A stretch of 64,000 nt of DNA, taken from NCBI GenBank assembly GCA_947472735.1, contig CANJBY010000004.1, positions 24,311 to 88,310 of the forward strand. Direction: 5' to 3'. The first letter of the stretch is position 1, and each line of letters starts with the position of its first letter. Shown piece after piece: positions 48,847 to 60,534 of this stretch. Position numbers and translations under genes: made by a program. Under the pieces are notes generated by a model, which saw nothing but the letters and a program-made list of their open reading frames with translations, ran no database searches and had not been told where the DNA came from. This stretch comes from Sphingomonadaceae bacterium. GTDB taxonomy: Bacteria; Pseudomonadota; Alphaproteobacteria; Sphingomonadales; Sphingomonadaceae.

Positions 48847-49608
48847 TCAGAAGCGGAATTGCGTGCCGACGTAGACGGCCTGGCTATTCTGCTTGCCATC
48901 GACCAGCGGTGCCAGCCGATCGCGCTCGGTGGAATAACGGACGCCCGCCGTGACATCGAGATTGCGGGTGATGCGATAGGCTCCGCCGACGTCGACCGTC
49001 TGGTTGCTGCCTTCGAAGGTCCGCGGCGCCCGGCCAGGCTTCTCGCGCCCATCCAGCGCGACGCGCGGCGCGAACCGCGACGGATCACCGTCGGGCCCGG
49101 TGGCCGGGTGGAAAGTGGAAAGATCGGGCATTTCGATCCGCCGTACATCGGGACCGAGGGCGGTCTGTCCACGCATCGCGCGGGTCGGGCCAAGACTGTA
49201 GGCGGTCGGGGCCAGGCGGACGGTCCCCAACCCAGGTTGCACTTGTGCGGGACGAATACCGGCGCGCACCGTGATTGCCCGGGCGGTTTCAGCATCGACG
49301 CGCACCGCCACCGTCACCGAGCGATCCGGCCGGCTTGACGTTCCTGCCGGTGTGAAACGGAACAGGCCCCCGGCCTCGCCCGAACGAGCAACCAGCGCGC
49401 GGGCCAGTTGCGGATCCACTGCGCCGGGTTTGTAGCGATCCAGTTCGTTGCCGATCTGCTCTTCGGGAACGGACATTTCGAGACGGCTGGAAAAAGCAAG
49501 CACGGCACTAGGCAGAGCCAGCGCGCCCACCGCAGCCGCAATCAACACCGCGGGCGTGGCCGCCTGCCGTCTTACCGCGAACCTGCCGATTCTGGCGCCT
49601 GCGCGCAT
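48847..49608 (-). CDS. Exported hypothetical protein with porin-like C-terminus
   Basis: 253 aa; C-terminal beta-strand pattern ending QFRF. Confidence 0.6.
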   Translation of the reverse strand: MRAGARIGRFAVRRQAATPAVLIAAAVGALALPSAVLAFSSRLEMSVPEEQIGNELDRYKPGAVDPQLARALVARSGEAGGLFRFTPAGTSSRPDRSVTVAVRVDAETARAITVRAGIRPAQVQPGLGTVRLAPTAYSLGPTRAMRGQTALGPDVRRIEMPDLSTFHPATGPDGDPSRFAPRVALDGREKPGRAPRTFEGSNQTVDVGGAYRITRNLDVTAGVRYSTERDRLAPLVDGKQNSQAVYVGTQFRF

Positions 49609-49907
49609 CCTGCCTCATGCTCCTTCCGCCGGTTTTCCCGGGCCGGTTCTATTTAGACTCACCCTAGCTGAACCGCACCTTGATTTTCGCTTGTTTCGCG
49701 ACGAATTCCAACCCGGGAATCGACGAGCCGAAGTGCGGGGACCGGAAAGGGCAATCCGGTATTCAGCACGGGTTCACCGCTTGGAGCCAGATTCCGGCTT
49801 TGCTTGCCTGCAAGCGCCCTTGCCGCGCCCGCCGCTAAGGCTATAGAGGCGGCAGCACCCCGGCTCCGTTCGGAAGTCCGGCCACAGTAACGGGATCTGG
49901 AACGACG

Positions 49908-50372
49908 ATGACTGGCAGCCTCTCTACCGGCCTTACCCCCAAGCGGCTGCTCACCCATGCCGGCATCGCAGCGATGATGGCGCTGGCTCTCGCCGGCTGC
50001 GGCAAAAAGAATCGCCCTAAGGCCGATCTTGCCGCCTCGCAGGTCACCACGATCGGAATAAATTCCTACTTGTGGCGCGCCAGCCTCGATGCCCTTTCGT
50101 TCATGCCGCTGCTCCAGGCCGATAGCGCCGGCGGTGTCATCGTCAGCGATTGGTACACCAATCCCTCCAATCCGAACGAGCGGATGAAGGTGACGGTTAC
50201 GATCCTTGACCAGGATCTGCGCGCCGATGCCTTGCGCGTCGCCGCCAGCCGTCAGATCCAGCAGAACGGCGGCTGGGTGGATGCGCCGGTGCAGGCTGCA
50301 ACCGTGCAGCGGCTCGAAGACGTGATCCTGACCAAGGCCCGCGACCTGCGCCGTTCCACCATCGGCGGTTGA
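49908..50372 (+). CDS. DUF3576 lipoprotein
   Basis: [11 protein letters not shown] lipobox; [35 protein letters not shown]. Confidence 0.88.
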   Translation: MTGSLSTGLTPKRLLTHAGIAAMMALALAGCGKKNRPKADLAASQVTTIGINSYLWRASLDALSFMPLLQADSAGGVIVSDWYTNPSNPNERMKVTVTILDQDLRADALRVAASRQIQQNGGWVDAPVQAATVQRLEDVILTKARDLRRSTIGG

Positions 50373-50385
50373 CGCCGCCAGCGGG

Positions 50386-52920
50386 ATGAATGCGATGACT
50401 GAGCGTTTCGAACCGTCCGGTGCCGACGGCAAGTGGCAACGCATCTGGGAAGAGCGCCAGTGCTTCCGCGCCGACGACGCTTCCGACAAGCCGCGCAGCT
50501 TCGTGCTTGAGATGTTCCCCTATCCCTCGGGGCGCATCCACATCGGCCACGTCCGCAACTATACGATGGGCGACGTGCTGGCCCGCTACAAGCGGATGCA
50601 GGGCCACGAGGTTTTGCACCCGATGGGCTGGGACGCCTTCGGGATGCCGGCCGAAAACGCCGCGATGGAAAAGGGCGTCCATCCCGGCGGCTGGACCCGC
50701 GACAACATCGCCAACATGAAGGCGCAATTGAAACGCCTCGGCTTCGCGCTTGACTGGAGCCGTGAGCTCGCAACCTGCGAGCCTGAATACTACGGCCACG
50801 AACAGGCTCTGTTCCTGGATCTCTATGCGGCGGGCCTGGTCTATCGCAAGGAAAGCGCGGTCAACTGGGACCCGGTCGACATGACCGTGCTGGCCAACGA
50901 GCAGGTGATCGACGGACGCGGCTGGCGCTCTGGCGCTCTGGTCGAGAAGCGCAAGCTCAGCCAGTGGTTCCTCAAGATCACCGATTTTGCCGAGGAGTTG
51001 CTCGAAGGCCTCTCCACCCTGGAAGGTTGGCCCGAGAAGGTCCGGGTCATGCAGGAGAACTGGATCGGCAAGAGCCAGGGCCTGCGCTGCACCTTCCGCT
51101 TCGTCGACAGTGCCGAGGGCATCGACGTATTCACGACCCGGCCCGATACCATGTTCGGTGCGAGCTTCGTGGCGATCGCAGCCGATCATCCGGTCGCGCA
51201 GGCCATGGCCGAGACCGTGCCGGAACTGGCCGCGTTCATTGCCGAATGCAAGCAAGGCGGCACCACTGCGGCGGAGCTGGAAACGGCGGAAAAGAAGGGC
51301 TTCAACACCGGGCTGTCAGTGGAGCACCCGCTCAAGAAGGCCTGGCACTTGCCGGTCTACGTCGCCAACTTCGTACTGATGGACTACGGCACCGGAGCGG
51401 TGTTCGGTTGCCCGGCACATGACCAGCGCGACCTCGACTTCGCCCGGAAGTACGAGCTGCCGGTTACCCGCGTGGTCTCCGATGCTGAGCATACCGCGGC
51501 GGATTTCCCGAGCGACGAGGCCTATACCGGTCCCGGCCGGATCGTGAATTCCGAGTGGATGGACGGCATGTCCGTGGCCGAGGCCAAAGCCGCGGTGATC
51601 GCCAAGGCGCAGCAAGAAGGCTGGGGCCAAGGCGAGACGCAGTACCGCCTGCGTGACTGGGGCGTCAGCCGCCAGCGCTACTGGGGCACCCCGATTCCCT
51701 TCATCCACTGCGAGCACTGCGGCATCGTTCCGGTGCCCAAGGCGCAGTTGCCCGTGGTGCTGCCCGAGGACGTCGATTTCCAGACACCAGGCAACCCGCT
51801 GCTGCGCCATCCGACCTGGATGCACGTCGATTGCCCGACCTGCGGCAAGCCGTCCACCCGCGAGACCGATACGCTCGACACCTTCGTTGACAGCTCTTGG
51901 TATTTTCTGCGCTTTGCCAGCCAGCCGGGCGACAAGCCGTTCGATCGCGAAGCGATCGCGAAGTGGCTGCCGGTCGAGCAGTATATCGGCGGGATCGAAC
52001 ATGCGATCCTCCACTTGCTCTACGCCCGCTTCTGGACCCGCGCGCTGCAGCGGATTGGCCTGATCGACGTGAAGGAACCCTTCGCCAGCCTGTTCACACA
52101 GGGGATGGTGACCCACGAGACTTACTCCAGGATCGATCCGTCGAACGGCCAGCCGATCTATTTCGCACCAGCCGAAGTCGCCAAGCGTGGCGAGAGCGCA
52201 GTGCTCGTGGCCGACGACGCCCCAGTCGAGATCGGCCGCGTCATCAAGATGTCGAAGAGCAAGAAGAATGTCGTCGATCCCGACGACATCATTGCCCAGT
52301 ACGGCGCCGACGCAGTGCGCTGGTTCATGCTTTCCGACAGCCCGCCCGAGCGTGACTTGCCATGGTCCGAAGCCGGGATCGAAGGCTGCGCCCGTTTCGT
52401 GCAGCGGCTGTGGCGGCTGTTCGGGCAATACGACGCCGCCGCCACTGGGGAGGACAAGGCGCTCGATCGCAAGCGCGATCAGATTGTCCATGCCGCCGCG
52501 CAGGACATCGAGTCGCTGGGCTTCAACAAGGCCGTGGCGCGGATCTACGAGCTGACCAGCGCCACCGAGAAAGCCGCACCTTCCGCGAGCCGCTCTGCTG
52601 CGATCAAGACGCTGCTGCTGCTGGTCGCGCCGATGATGCCGCATCTTGCCGAAGAGGCCTGGGCGGAGATGGGCGAAGGGCTTGTTGCGGACGCGGCCTG
52701 GCCGACGGTCGATCCGGCGCTGCTGGTCGACGACGAGGTGACCGTGGCGATCCAGGTCAAGGGCAAGCTGCGCGATACCATCACCGTCGCCAAGGGGTTG
52801 CCGAACGCCGAGCTGGAGAAGCTTGCTCTCGCCTCCGACAAGGTGCAGCGTGCCATCGACGGAGCTCCGGTAAGGAAAATGATCGTAGTGCCCGACCGGC
52901 TGGTGAATATCGTCGCATGA
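50386..52920 (+). CDS. leuS: Leucyl-tRNA synthetase
   Basis: 844 aa; [28 protein letters not shown] (HIGH), KMSKSKKN (KMSKS). Confidence 0.98.
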   Translation: MNAMTERFEPSGADGKWQRIWEERQCFRADDASDKPRSFVLEMFPYPSGRIHIGHVRNYTMGDVLARYKRMQGHEVLHPMGWDAFGMPAENAAMEKGVHPGGWTRDNIANMKAQLKRLGFALDWSRELATCEPEYYGHEQALFLDLYAAGLVYRKESAVNWDPVDMTVLANEQVIDGRGWRSGALVEKRKLSQWFLKITDFAEELLEGLSTLEGWPEKVRVMQENWIGKSQGLRCTFRFVDSAEGIDVFTTRPDTMFGASFVAIAADHPVAQAMAETVPELAAFIAECKQGGTTAAELETAEKKGFNTGLSVEHPLKKAWHLPVYVANFVLMDYGTGAVFGCPAHDQRDLDFARKYELPVTRVVSDAEHTAADFPSDEAYTGPGRIVNSEWMDGMSVAEAKAAVIAKAQQEGWGQGETQYRLRDWGVSRQRYWGTPIPFIHCEHCGIVPVPKAQLPVVLPEDVDFQTPGNPLLRHPTWMHVDCPTCGKPSTRETDTLDTFVDSSWYFLRFASQPGDKPFDREAIAKWLPVEQYIGGIEHAILHLLYARFWTRALQRIGLIDVKEPFASLFTQGMVTHETYSRIDPSNGQPIYFAPAEVAKRGESAVLVADDAPVEIGRVIKMSKSKKNVVDPDDIIAQYGADAVRWFMLSDSPPERDLPWSEAGIEGCARFVQRLWRLFGQYDAAATGEDKALDRKRDQIVHAAAQDIESLGFNKAVARIYELTSATEKAAPSASRSAAIKTLLLLVAPMMPHLAEEAWAEMGEGLVADAAWPTVDPALLVDDEVTVAIQVKGKLRDTITVAKGLPNAELEKLALASDKVQRAIDGAPVRKMIVVPDRLVNIVA

Positions 52921-53423
52921 TCCGGCGCGCCGCCTTGCCGCTGGCGCTGCTGCTGGCCGGGTGCGGCCTCCAGCCGATGTACGCTGGTGGCAGCAGCGGC
53001 GCAGTCGCGCAGGGACTGGCGGCGATCGACGTTCCGGCAATCGAAGGCAAGGCCGGCTGGCTGGTACGCAATGCGCTGACCGACCGACTGAGTGCCGCAG
53101 GTTCGTCCGCAGATGGCCCCCGGTACCGTCTCGACGTGCGGCTGGACGACAAGCTTGAAGGCCTTGGCCTGCTTTCGGATGATACCATAGCGCGCGAACG
53201 CCGCACCTTGCGTGCGCGCTACCAGCTGGTCGACCTGGCCAGCGGCGAGATCGTGCTGGATGCCACAGCCGGTTCGGACGCCGGTATCGACGTGGTTTCC
53301 TCCGAATATGCCACCATCGCTGCGGAGCAGACGGCGCTGGAGAACCTAGCTCGCCAGGTCGCCGACCGGATTGTCACCCGCCTCTCGCTGCAACTGCGCG
53401 CGGGCGCCGAACAGCCGCAGTGA
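52917..53423 (+). CDS. lptE: LPS assembly lipoprotein LptE
   Basis: [15 protein letters not shown]; between leuS and holA. Confidence 0.88.
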   Translation: MIRRAALPLALLLAGCGLQPMYAGGSSGAVAQGLAAIDVPAIEGKAGWLVRNALTDRLSAAGSSADGPRYRLDVRLDDKLEGLGLLSDDTIARERRTLRARYQLVDLASGEIVLDATAGSDAGIDVVSSEYATIAAEQTALENLARQVADRIVTRLSLQLRAGAEQPQ

Positions 53424-54445
53424 AAGCTTCGCAGCGCGATTTTGCAACTGTCGCGCCCCGCGCTGCGCAGGCGGCCAAAGTCTTCTTTTTCTGCGGCCCC
53501 GACGAAGCCGGCGCACATGATGCCGCGCAGAAAATCCTTTCCCTGTTGCCCGATCCGGGCGAGCGAATCGAACTGTCCGGCGCCGATCTGAAACGCGATC
53601 CGGTCAAACTCGGGGATGAGGCGCGCTCCTCCTCGCTGTTCGGCGGAACCCGGCACATCATGGTCCGTGCCAGCAATGAAGAGGCCTTCGAGGCGCTGGA
53701 GATCCTGCTCGCCGGAGAGGTTGAGCCTTGCCCGGTTCTGGTCGTGGCCAGCGGCGCGACCGACAAGTCACGCACCGCCAAGTTGCTGGCCGATCGTCCC
53801 GATGCACTGGTAGCGATGTTCTATCCCCCCGATCTGCGCAGTGTGGCCACCACGGTCCGCGCCATGGGTGATGCGGCAGGACTGCGGATCGGGGGAGACA
53901 TCGCCGAACGGATCGCGCGCGGTGCGGGGCTGGATACGCGGCTCGCCCAGTCCGAAGTGACCAAACTTGCACTGTACCTTGATGCCGCACCGGAAAGTCC
54001 CCGCACCGCCAGTGCCGAAGCTCTCGATGCGATCGGGGCTTCGACCGAGGAAGACGGGTTCAACCCACTGGTAAACGCCGTGCTCGCTGGCGAAACGACG
54101 CGAGTCCCCGGCGAACTCAGGCGGATGCGCGAACTCGGGCTCAATCCGGTCGGCGTCCTTCTGGCCTTCGAGCGGCGCACCGCACAGCTCGCTCAGCTCG
54201 CGGCCAAGCTTGGGCCGCGCGGCGACGTGGCGGCGCTACTCAAGGCGGAAAGCACCGCCCGGCGGATCTTCTGGAAAGACGAACGAGACCTCGGCGCGCA
54301 ACTGAAACGTTGGCGGGGCCGCAAGCTGGAGCGGCTTATTGCCCGTCTCGCCGAATTGCACCGAGCCTTGATGGCGCACAGCCAGGATGCCGAGCTGCTG
54401 CTCGCGCAGGGGCTGGCCGAAATCGCCCGCGCCGCAGCGCGCTAG
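53420..54445 (+). CDS. holA: DNA polymerase III subunit delta
   Basis: FFCGPDEAGAHDAAQKI; context leuS-lptE-holA. Confidence 0.9.
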   Translation: MKASQRDFATVAPRAAQAAKVFFFCGPDEAGAHDAAQKILSLLPDPGERIELSGADLKRDPVKLGDEARSSSLFGGTRHIMVRASNEEAFEALEILLAGEVEPCPVLVVASGATDKSRTAKLLADRPDALVAMFYPPDLRSVATTVRAMGDAAGLRIGGDIAERIARGAGLDTRLAQSEVTKLALYLDAAPESPRTASAEALDAIGASTEEDGFNPLVNAVLAGETTRVPGELRRMRELGLNPVGVLLAFERRTAQLAQLAAKLGPRGDVAALLKAESTARRIFWKDERDLGAQLKRWRGRKLERLIARLAELHRALMAHSQDAELLLAQGLAEIARAAAR

Positions 54446-54451
54446 TTCAGG

Positions 54452-55630
54452 TCAAAGCACCTCGAACAGACCGGCCGCACCCATGCCGCCGCCGACGCAC
54501 ATCGTCACGACCACATACCTGGCGCCGCGCCGCTTGCCTTCGATCAGCGCATGCATCGAGCAACGGGCGCCGGTCATGCCATAGGGATGCCCGATCGAAA
54601 TCGAGCCACCGTTGACGTTCAGCAGCTCGTTTGGAATTCCCAGCTTGTCGCGGCAGTAAAGCACTTGCACCGCGAAGGCCTCGTTCAATTCCCACAGCCC
54701 GATATCGTCCATCTTGAGCCCAAACCGGTTGAGCAGCTTGGGAATGGCGAAAACAGGGCCGATTCCCATCTCGTCGGGTTCCGTGCCGGCAACGGCCATG
54801 CCGAGATAGCGGCCAAGCGGGGTCAGCCCCTTCTGGGCCGCCAGTGCAGCCTCCATCACCACGACCGCGGCCGAGCCGTCCGACAGCTGGCTGGCATTGC
54901 CGGCGGTGACGATGCCTTCGGGCAGCACCGGCTGGAGCGACTTCAGCCCTTCCAGTGTGGTTTCAGGGCGATTGCCTTCGTCCTTGGTCAGGGTGACGTC
55001 CTTCATCGTGACCTCGCCGGTCTCCTTGTTGGCTACCCCCATGGTGGCCGCGCAGGCGACGATCTCGGCATCGAACTTGCCCGCCGCTTGCGCTGCTGCG
55101 GTGCGCTGCTGGGATTGCAGGGCATACTCGTCGCAGACGTCACGGCCGATGCCATAACGCTTGCCGACGATCTCCGCGGTCTGCAGCATCGGCATGTAGA
55201 TCGCCTTGTGCATCGCCATCAGACTGGGATCAGGCACTACCCACATCTGCTTGGTCTGCACCAGGCTGATCGATTCCTGTCCACCGGCAACGACCACGTC
55301 CATCCGGTCGATCACGATCTGCTTGGACGCGGTGGCAATGGTCAACAGGCCGGATGAGCACTGCCGGTCGATGCTCATGCCAGAAACGGTCGCGGGCAGG
55401 CCCGCCCTGAGCGCCGCCTGGCGGGCAATGTTACCGGCTTGCGTGCCTTGCTGAAGCGCCGCGCCCCACACTACGTCGTCAACCTCCGCGCCCTCGATCC
55501 CGGCGCGGGCAACTGCTTCCTTGATCGAATGAGCGCCAAGCGTGGCACCGGGGGTGGCGTTGAAGGCGCCCCGGTAGGCCCGGCCGATAGGAGTGCGCGC
55601 GGCGGCAACGATGACGGCATCACGTGACAT
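54452..55630 (-). CDS. Acetyl-CoA acyltransferase (thiolase)
   Basis: [47 protein letters not shown]. Confidence 0.95.
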   Translation of the reverse strand: MSRDAVIVAAARTPIGRAYRGAFNATPGATLGAHSIKEAVARAGIEGAEVDDVVWGAALQQGTQAGNIARQAALRAGLPATVSGMSIDRQCSSGLLTIATASKQIVIDRMDVVVAGGQESISLVQTKQMWVVPDPSLMAMHKAIYMPMLQTAEIVGKRYGIGRDVCDEYALQSQQRTAAAQAAGKFDAEIVACAATMGVANKETGEVTMKDVTLTKDEGNRPETTLEGLKSLQPVLPEGIVTAGNASQLSDGSAAVVVMEAALAAQKGLTPLGRYLGMAVAGTEPDEMGIGPVFAIPKLLNRFGLKMDDIGLWELNEAFAVQVLYCRDKLGIPNELLNVNGGSISIGHPYGMTGARCSMHALIEGKRRGARYVVVTMCVGGGMGAAGLFEVL

Positions 55631-55681
55631 GGCAAATTCCTTGAACTGAGCTTCGCGACGGCTTCCCCGGAAGGTGGCGCG

Positions 55682-56131
55682 TCAGATGAAGAACTGGGAT
55701 ATCCATTCGGCAACCAGCGCCGGCTTGTCCTCGCCCTCGATCTCGATGGTGGTCTCGATCTCCTCCTGCCATTGCCCGGGGCGCTTTTCCTGCAGCGAAA
55801 GCAGCTTGAAATGGGCACGAACGCGCTTGCCGGAGCGGACCGGAGCGAGGAAACGGACCTTGTTGCCGCCATAGTTGACGGCCATCTTGATCCCGTCCAG
55901 CCGAGGGCAATCGGAACTCGTGCGCAGCAACGGGATCAGCGAGAGGGTGAGGAACCCGTGAGCAATGGTCCCGCCGAATGGCGTCAGCTTTGCCTTGTCG
56001 GGATCGACGTGGATGAACTGGTGGTCACCGGTGGCATCGGCGAAGGTGTTGATCCGTTCCTGCGTGACCTCGACCCAGGGCGAAGTTCCGATCACCTGGC
56101 CAACCTGGGCCTGAATTTCCTGCGGGGTCAT
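55682..56131 (-). CDS. MaoC family dehydratase
   Basis: INTFADATGDHQFIHVDPDKAKLTPFGGTIAHGFLTLSLIP. Confidence 0.93.
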   Translation of the reverse strand: MTPQEIQAQVGQVIGTSPWVEVTQERINTFADATGDHQFIHVDPDKAKLTPFGGTIAHGFLTLSLIPLLRTSSDCPRLDGIKMAVNYGGNKVRFLAPVRSGKRVRAHFKLLSLQEKRPGQWQEEIETTIEIEGEDKPALVAEWISQFFI

Positions 56132-56208
56132 GGGGTTCCTCCACCAATGTCTGTCGGTGGCAAGAATGGCCCGGAAACCCGCGGATTGCAACGCGGATCG
56201 GCTTGCCG

Positions 56209-57573
56209 CTACGGCATCGCCAGCGCGGCGCGCGGGCGGGCGACGGTGGTCTTGCCGGCACGCGACGATCTATCGATTCGCCGCAAGTAGCTCCACAGTC
56301 CGCACTGCAAGCCGATCAACATCATCATGAAGGGCAGGAACGCGATTCCCACGAAAACCGAGCCCAGCAGATATACCAGCTGGGCGTGCTGCAGCGCTGT
56401 CGCCAGCGGGGCTTGCCATTGCTCACCAGCGCCTGTGCGGTTCCTCCAATGGCGGCGCAGCAGTTCCATCTGGAACAGTCCCAGACCCTGCAACAGCAGC
56501 CACAGGATCAGCCCGGGCCAGCCCTGCTCGCCAAGCATCTCGAAATAACTGGAGTGATAGGCCCGTCCGGCATCGACGATTTCGGAAGTCTCGACCGAGG
56601 CGGTGTTGCCGGACTTTTCGGTTTCGCGTGTTTCGTAGGCTATCCGGTTGCCGCGGTAAGCATCGAACCCTCCGCCGAACGGATGATCGCCGACGTAGTC
56701 GAGTGTCCATTTCCAGACTGCGAGCCTGGTCGAGGCGGATTCGTCGCCCTCATGGTTCTCGATAGTGCTCATCCGCGCCGTGTAGCTTTGCGGCAGGAAG
56801 GGGATTGCTGCCAGTGCGGTGACACCCATCAGCGCGACATAGAGGAAGCGGCGCTTCGCTGCCCGCAACGTCAGGACAGCGAGCAGGCCAATGCACAACA
56901 GGCCGGTGCGAGCCTCGGTGCCGACCGGGATCAGCAGGCAGGCAAAAGTCAGCGCCGCGGCGAAAGTGGTGACTTTCCAGTCGCGCTGGAACACCGTGCC
57001 ATGCCGGCCCAGCCACCACACCAGCGGGATGATGGCAATGGCGACGCACGATATGATCGAACCCTCATACAGCCCGGTGTTGTCGTTGACGAAGAAGTGC
57101 AGCGAGCCGTAGCCCCCGCCGGACAGCGCCGTCTTGATCCCGCCAGTGATGACGATCGACGCCGCCGAGAGCACCATGACCAGCGCCGCCGCCTCGATTC
57201 TCAGCCGGGTCCGCAGGGTCAACGGCAAGAAAGCCGCAAAAACCAGTGCCTTCCACACCCAGGCCCACTTACTCAGGGCGTTGGCGGGGAAATCCGCGCT
57301 CAATGTGGTCAATCCGCAATAGACGAGCAGCACCAGCAGCAGGCCCTGTCGCACCGTGAAGCGGCTATCGCGCTTATCGTCGAGCACAAGCCAACCACCC
57401 GCCGCAGCGAGAAAGGCGATCAGCGAGATCGGCAAGGCAGCGAGCAGGAAGTAGGATATCTTCTGCGGCGCCACGATGTCGATGTAGAGATAGGCCAGGA
57501 CCCACAGGAACGGCCGGCGCAGTCCCAGCGCAAGCAGGCCCAGGGTGAAGCCCGTAAGCGCGAGGTCAAGCAC
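56209..57573 (-). CDS. Putative O-glycosylation ligase, exosortase A-associated type
   Basis: Wzy/O-antigen ligase-like membrane protein with family N-terminus (LRRPFLWVLAYLYIDIVAPQKISYFLL). Confidence 0.85.
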   Translation of the reverse strand: MLDLALTGFTLGLLALGLRRPFLWVLAYLYIDIVAPQKISYFLLAALPISLIAFLAAAGGWLVLDDKRDSRFTVRQGLLLVLLVYCGLTTLSADFPANALSKWAWVWKALVFAAFLPLTLRTRLRIEAAALVMVLSAASIVITGGIKTALSGGGYGSLHFFVNDNTGLYEGSIISCVAIAIIPLVWWLGRHGTVFQRDWKVTTFAAALTFACLLIPVGTEARTGLLCIGLLAVLTLRAAKRRFLYVALMGVTALAAIPFLPQSYTARMSTIENHEGDESASTRLAVWKWTLDYVGDHPFGGGFDAYRGNRIAYETRETEKSGNTASVETSEIVDAGRAYHSSYFEMLGEQGWPGLILWLLLQGLGLFQMELLRRHWRNRTGAGEQWQAPLATALQHAQLVYLLGSVFVGIAFLPFMMMLIGLQCGLWSYLRRIDRSSRAGKTTVARPRAALAMP

Positions 57574-57751
57574 GGCGCACCGGCTCCTCGCGCTTCAGAA
57601 CGAAGCGCGGATCGGCCGCGGGCGCGGTGAGCGGAGTGTCTTCTGCCGTTTCTTTGGCCGCATCACGGTCGAGGTCGTCGCGCCACAGCAGCCGCCAGGC
57701 GGCGATGGCCAGCAACCCGTGGGTGAGCGCGAGAGAGAAATAGTCAACCAT
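57566..57751 (-). CDS. Small hypothetical protein
   Basis: 61 aa, overlaps the ligase start, in an exosortase-associated locus. Confidence 0.55.
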   Translation of the reverse strand: MVDYFSLALTHGLLAIAAWRLLWRDDLDRDAAKETAEDTPLTAPAADPRFVLKREEPVRRA

Positions 57752-57814
57752 TTACGGCCGATTAGCGCATCGCGGTTGACGGCGCGTTAAGCACTCTCGG
57801 CTAGGGCACAAGCC

Positions 57815-59043
57815 ATGACCCGGGTGCTGCACATCCTCGACCATTCGTTGCCGCTGCACAGCGGCTACACGTTCCGCACCCGCGCCATCATGGCCGCGCA
57901 GGCCGCTATCGGCATCGAAGCGCAGGGTATCACCGGCGTCCGGCACGTTGACGCCGGCCCTGATCCCGAGACCGTCGACGAGCTGACCTTTCACCGCGTC
58001 GCGAGCAAGGTTTGCGGCCCGCCGGTCCTGCGCGAATGGCGCGAGGTCACCGTGCTGGCTGAAGGCATCGAGCGGGTGTGCGACCAGTTTCGGCCGGACG
58101 TGTTACATGCCCACTCCCCGGCCCTGTGCGGTTTGGCAGCGCTAAAAGTGGCGCGGTGGCGCAGTTTGCCGATGGTCTATGAAATCCGTGCCTTCTGGGA
58201 AGACGCTGCGGTGGAGAACGGCACTGGCCGGGAGGGATCGGCAAAGTACCTGCTGACCCGATTGCTGGAGAACCATGTGATCGCCGAGGCGGACCATGTC
58301 GTCGCGATCTGCGACGGCCTGCGCTCCGATCTGATCGGGCGCGGGGTAGATCCGGATCGTGTCTCGATCATGCCCAATGGCGTTGACCTTTCGCTCTTCG
58401 GCGATGCACCGCAGCGCGACGGCGCGCTGGCGCGGCAATTGGGGCTCGGCGAAGGACCCGTGATCGGCTTCATCGGCAGCTTCTATGCCTACGAGGGGCT
58501 CGATGACCTGATTTCCGCGATGCCTGCCTTGCTCGAATGCCACCCGGACGCGCGCATGTTGCTGGTTGGAGGGGGGGCCCCTGCGAGGCTGTACTCAAGG
58601 CCCAAGCCTATACGCTGGGCGTGGCTCATGCCATTCGTTTTACCGGCCGGGTCCCGCATCACGAGGTGGAGCGCTATTACGCGCTGACGGACGTAATGGC
58701 CTATCCGCGCAAGCGCAGCAGGCTGACGGATCTCGTAACTCCGCTCAAGCCGCTGGAAGCGATGGCCCAAGGCAAGCTGGTTGCCGCATCCGACGTTGGC
58801 GGGCACCGTGAACTGATCGACGATGGCGTCACCGGCACGCTCTTCCCGCCAGATGCCCCCGCCGATTGCGCCGCCGCGCTGGCGCAGCTCCTGCGTGATC
58901 GCGGGAACTGGGAAGCGCGCCGCGAGGCCGGCCGCACGCATGTCCGCGAAAGGCACGACTGGATGCATAACGTTCTACGTTATCAGGATATTTACCAACG
59001 CTTGTTAGCCGGTCGGGACGGGCTTGGCCGCCGCGCGGCCTGA
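57815..59043 (+). pseudogene. Glycosyltransferase, exosortase A-associated type, frameshifted
   Basis: MTRVLHILDHSLPLHSGYTFRTRAIM...MLLVGGG in one frame, CEAVLKAQAYTLGVAHAIRFTGRVPHHEVERYYALTDVMAYPRKRSRLTDLVTPLKPLEAMA in another; junction at G7C4 (58571-58581). Confidence 0.8.
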
Positions 59044-59085
59044 GGTTTGAACGGTTCGATCGAGTGGCAGCTGGGGTAGCGACGC

Positions 59086-60534
59086 GTGGTTAGAAAGACG
59101 GGTAAATCAGGGACCGGGCGCAAGTCCGTGGCGAGCCATCCGCTCTTTCCGGTTGTCGCCGCCTTGTGGTTCGGCGCCCTTTTCGGACTGGGCAGCCTCT
59201 GTATCAGGCTGCAGGTGCTCGAAGAACTCGCCCGGTCGAGCAGGCTCGACTTGCTGATCCCCATTGCCAGCCCGCCATTTGGCATGACCGCGAGAATTCT
59301 GCTGGCGCTGGCACTGTGTCTGATTGGCGGCGCCATCGGTGGGGCGATCGCCCGGCGCATAGCACGTCCTCGCCCGGACCGGTCCGGGCGCCGCCGGTCA
59401 GCCTCGGATGCGGCGTCAGCTGCCATGGAGCGGCACAGTACCCATTCCGCCGCACCCGCGCGAAAGCCCATCTCGGTTCGCGAAGACTTGCCCGAAGTAG
59501 CAATCGCTGCGCCGGTCTCCCCGGAAAGTGAATTTTTCGGATCTCGGCGTCGGCCGCTCACTCTGCCCGACGAACCTCGGACCGATTTCGTGGAATTCGC
59601 GCCGCTTCCGGGCGAGGACTGGTATTCGCCCGCCGCCGCTGTCGCGCAGCCTGCCGAGCCGCTGGATCTGGCCGATTATTCGCCCCCGACCACTCAGCCG
59701 GCGCTGGAACCGGAGCCCGCCGCTGCCTTCACGTCCGCCGAGCCGGCCGATGAGCCTGCGCCCGGCATACCGACGCCATGGCCGCAGGACGCCCAGCCCC
59801 GCTCCGCCCTTTCCGAAATTGGCAGCGAGGAATTGATGCAGCGCCTTGCGGCATCCCTGCAGCGACGCCGCCGCGCGCAATCGGCCCCAGTCGTTCCCGC
59901 GGCTGTCCCGATTGCAGCGCCCGAACTCGCCTGCGCCCTGCCCCGCCTGCGCCCGCAACCGCCTGCCGGTGCGGCGGCAGACCCAGCGCCGCCCACCACC
60001 GGACCGACCGCGATGCCCAATGCATTGCGGCCTTTCGACTTCGGCGCGCTGGATGATGACGCGGATTTTGAAGATCTGCCCGCCCGCCATTTGCCATTCA
60101 CGCAGCCCGGGCTCGCAGCAATGCAAGGCACGGCCGCAGACGAGCTTGCTGCGTCGTTGGCCCTTTCCCGCCAGATGGCGGCAACCAAGGCCCTCGAGGA
60201 TGAGGAGCCGGCCGAAATTGTGGAAGAGGCCTACTCTTCGCTGATCGACATGACCGCGCTGCCAACGCCGCCGCGGCAGGACTTCGTCCGCATCGCTGAT
60301 GAGCCAGATGCTGCCGATGCGGTCGAGCCCGTGGTGATCTTTCCAGGCCAGTCGCCCGCCGAACGGCTTGCGGCAACGCCTTGGCCCGGGCAGGACAACG
60401 ACAGTATTGCCAATGGCAACGAATCGGCTGCAATAGCGCGCGCACCGCAGCTCCAGCTACGCGATCCCGAAGAGACCGAAAGAGCCCTGCGCGCAGCCCT
60501 CGCCTCGCTTCAACGGATGAGCGGCGCGGCTTGA
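59086..60534 (+). CDS. Hypothetical membrane-anchored Ala/Pro-rich protein
   Basis: 482 aa, two N-terminal TM segments, low-complexity cytoplasmic part. Confidence 0.6.
   Translation: MVRKTGKSGTGRKSVASHPLFPVVAALWFGALFGLGSLCIRLQVLEELARSSRLDLLIPIASPPFGMTARILLALALCLIGGAIGGAIARRIARPRPDRSGRRRSASDAASAAMERHSTHSAAPARKPISVREDLPEVAIAAPVSPESEFFGSRRRPLTLPDEPRTDFVEFAPLPGEDWYSPAAAVAQPAEPLDLADYSPPTTQPALEPEPAAAFTSAEPADEPAPGIPTPWPQDAQPRSALSEIGSEELMQRLAASLQRRRRAQSAPVVPAAVPIAAPELACALPRLRPQPPAGAAADPAPPTTGPTAMPNALRPFDFGALDDDADFEDLPARHLPFTQPGLAAMQGTAADELAASLALSRQMAATKALEDEEPAEIVEEAYSSLIDMTALPTPPRQDFVRIADEPDAADAVEPVVIFPGQSPAERLAATPWPGQDNDSIANGNESAAIARAPQLQLRDPEETERALRAALASLQRMSGAA

Noticed and set aside
51316-53040. 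574-aa minus-strand ORF
   Set aside because: Antisense shadow of leuS.
56203-57630. 475-aa plus-strand ORF
   Set aside because: Antisense shadow of the O-glycosylation ligase-like gene; Gln/Arg-rich low-complexity translation.
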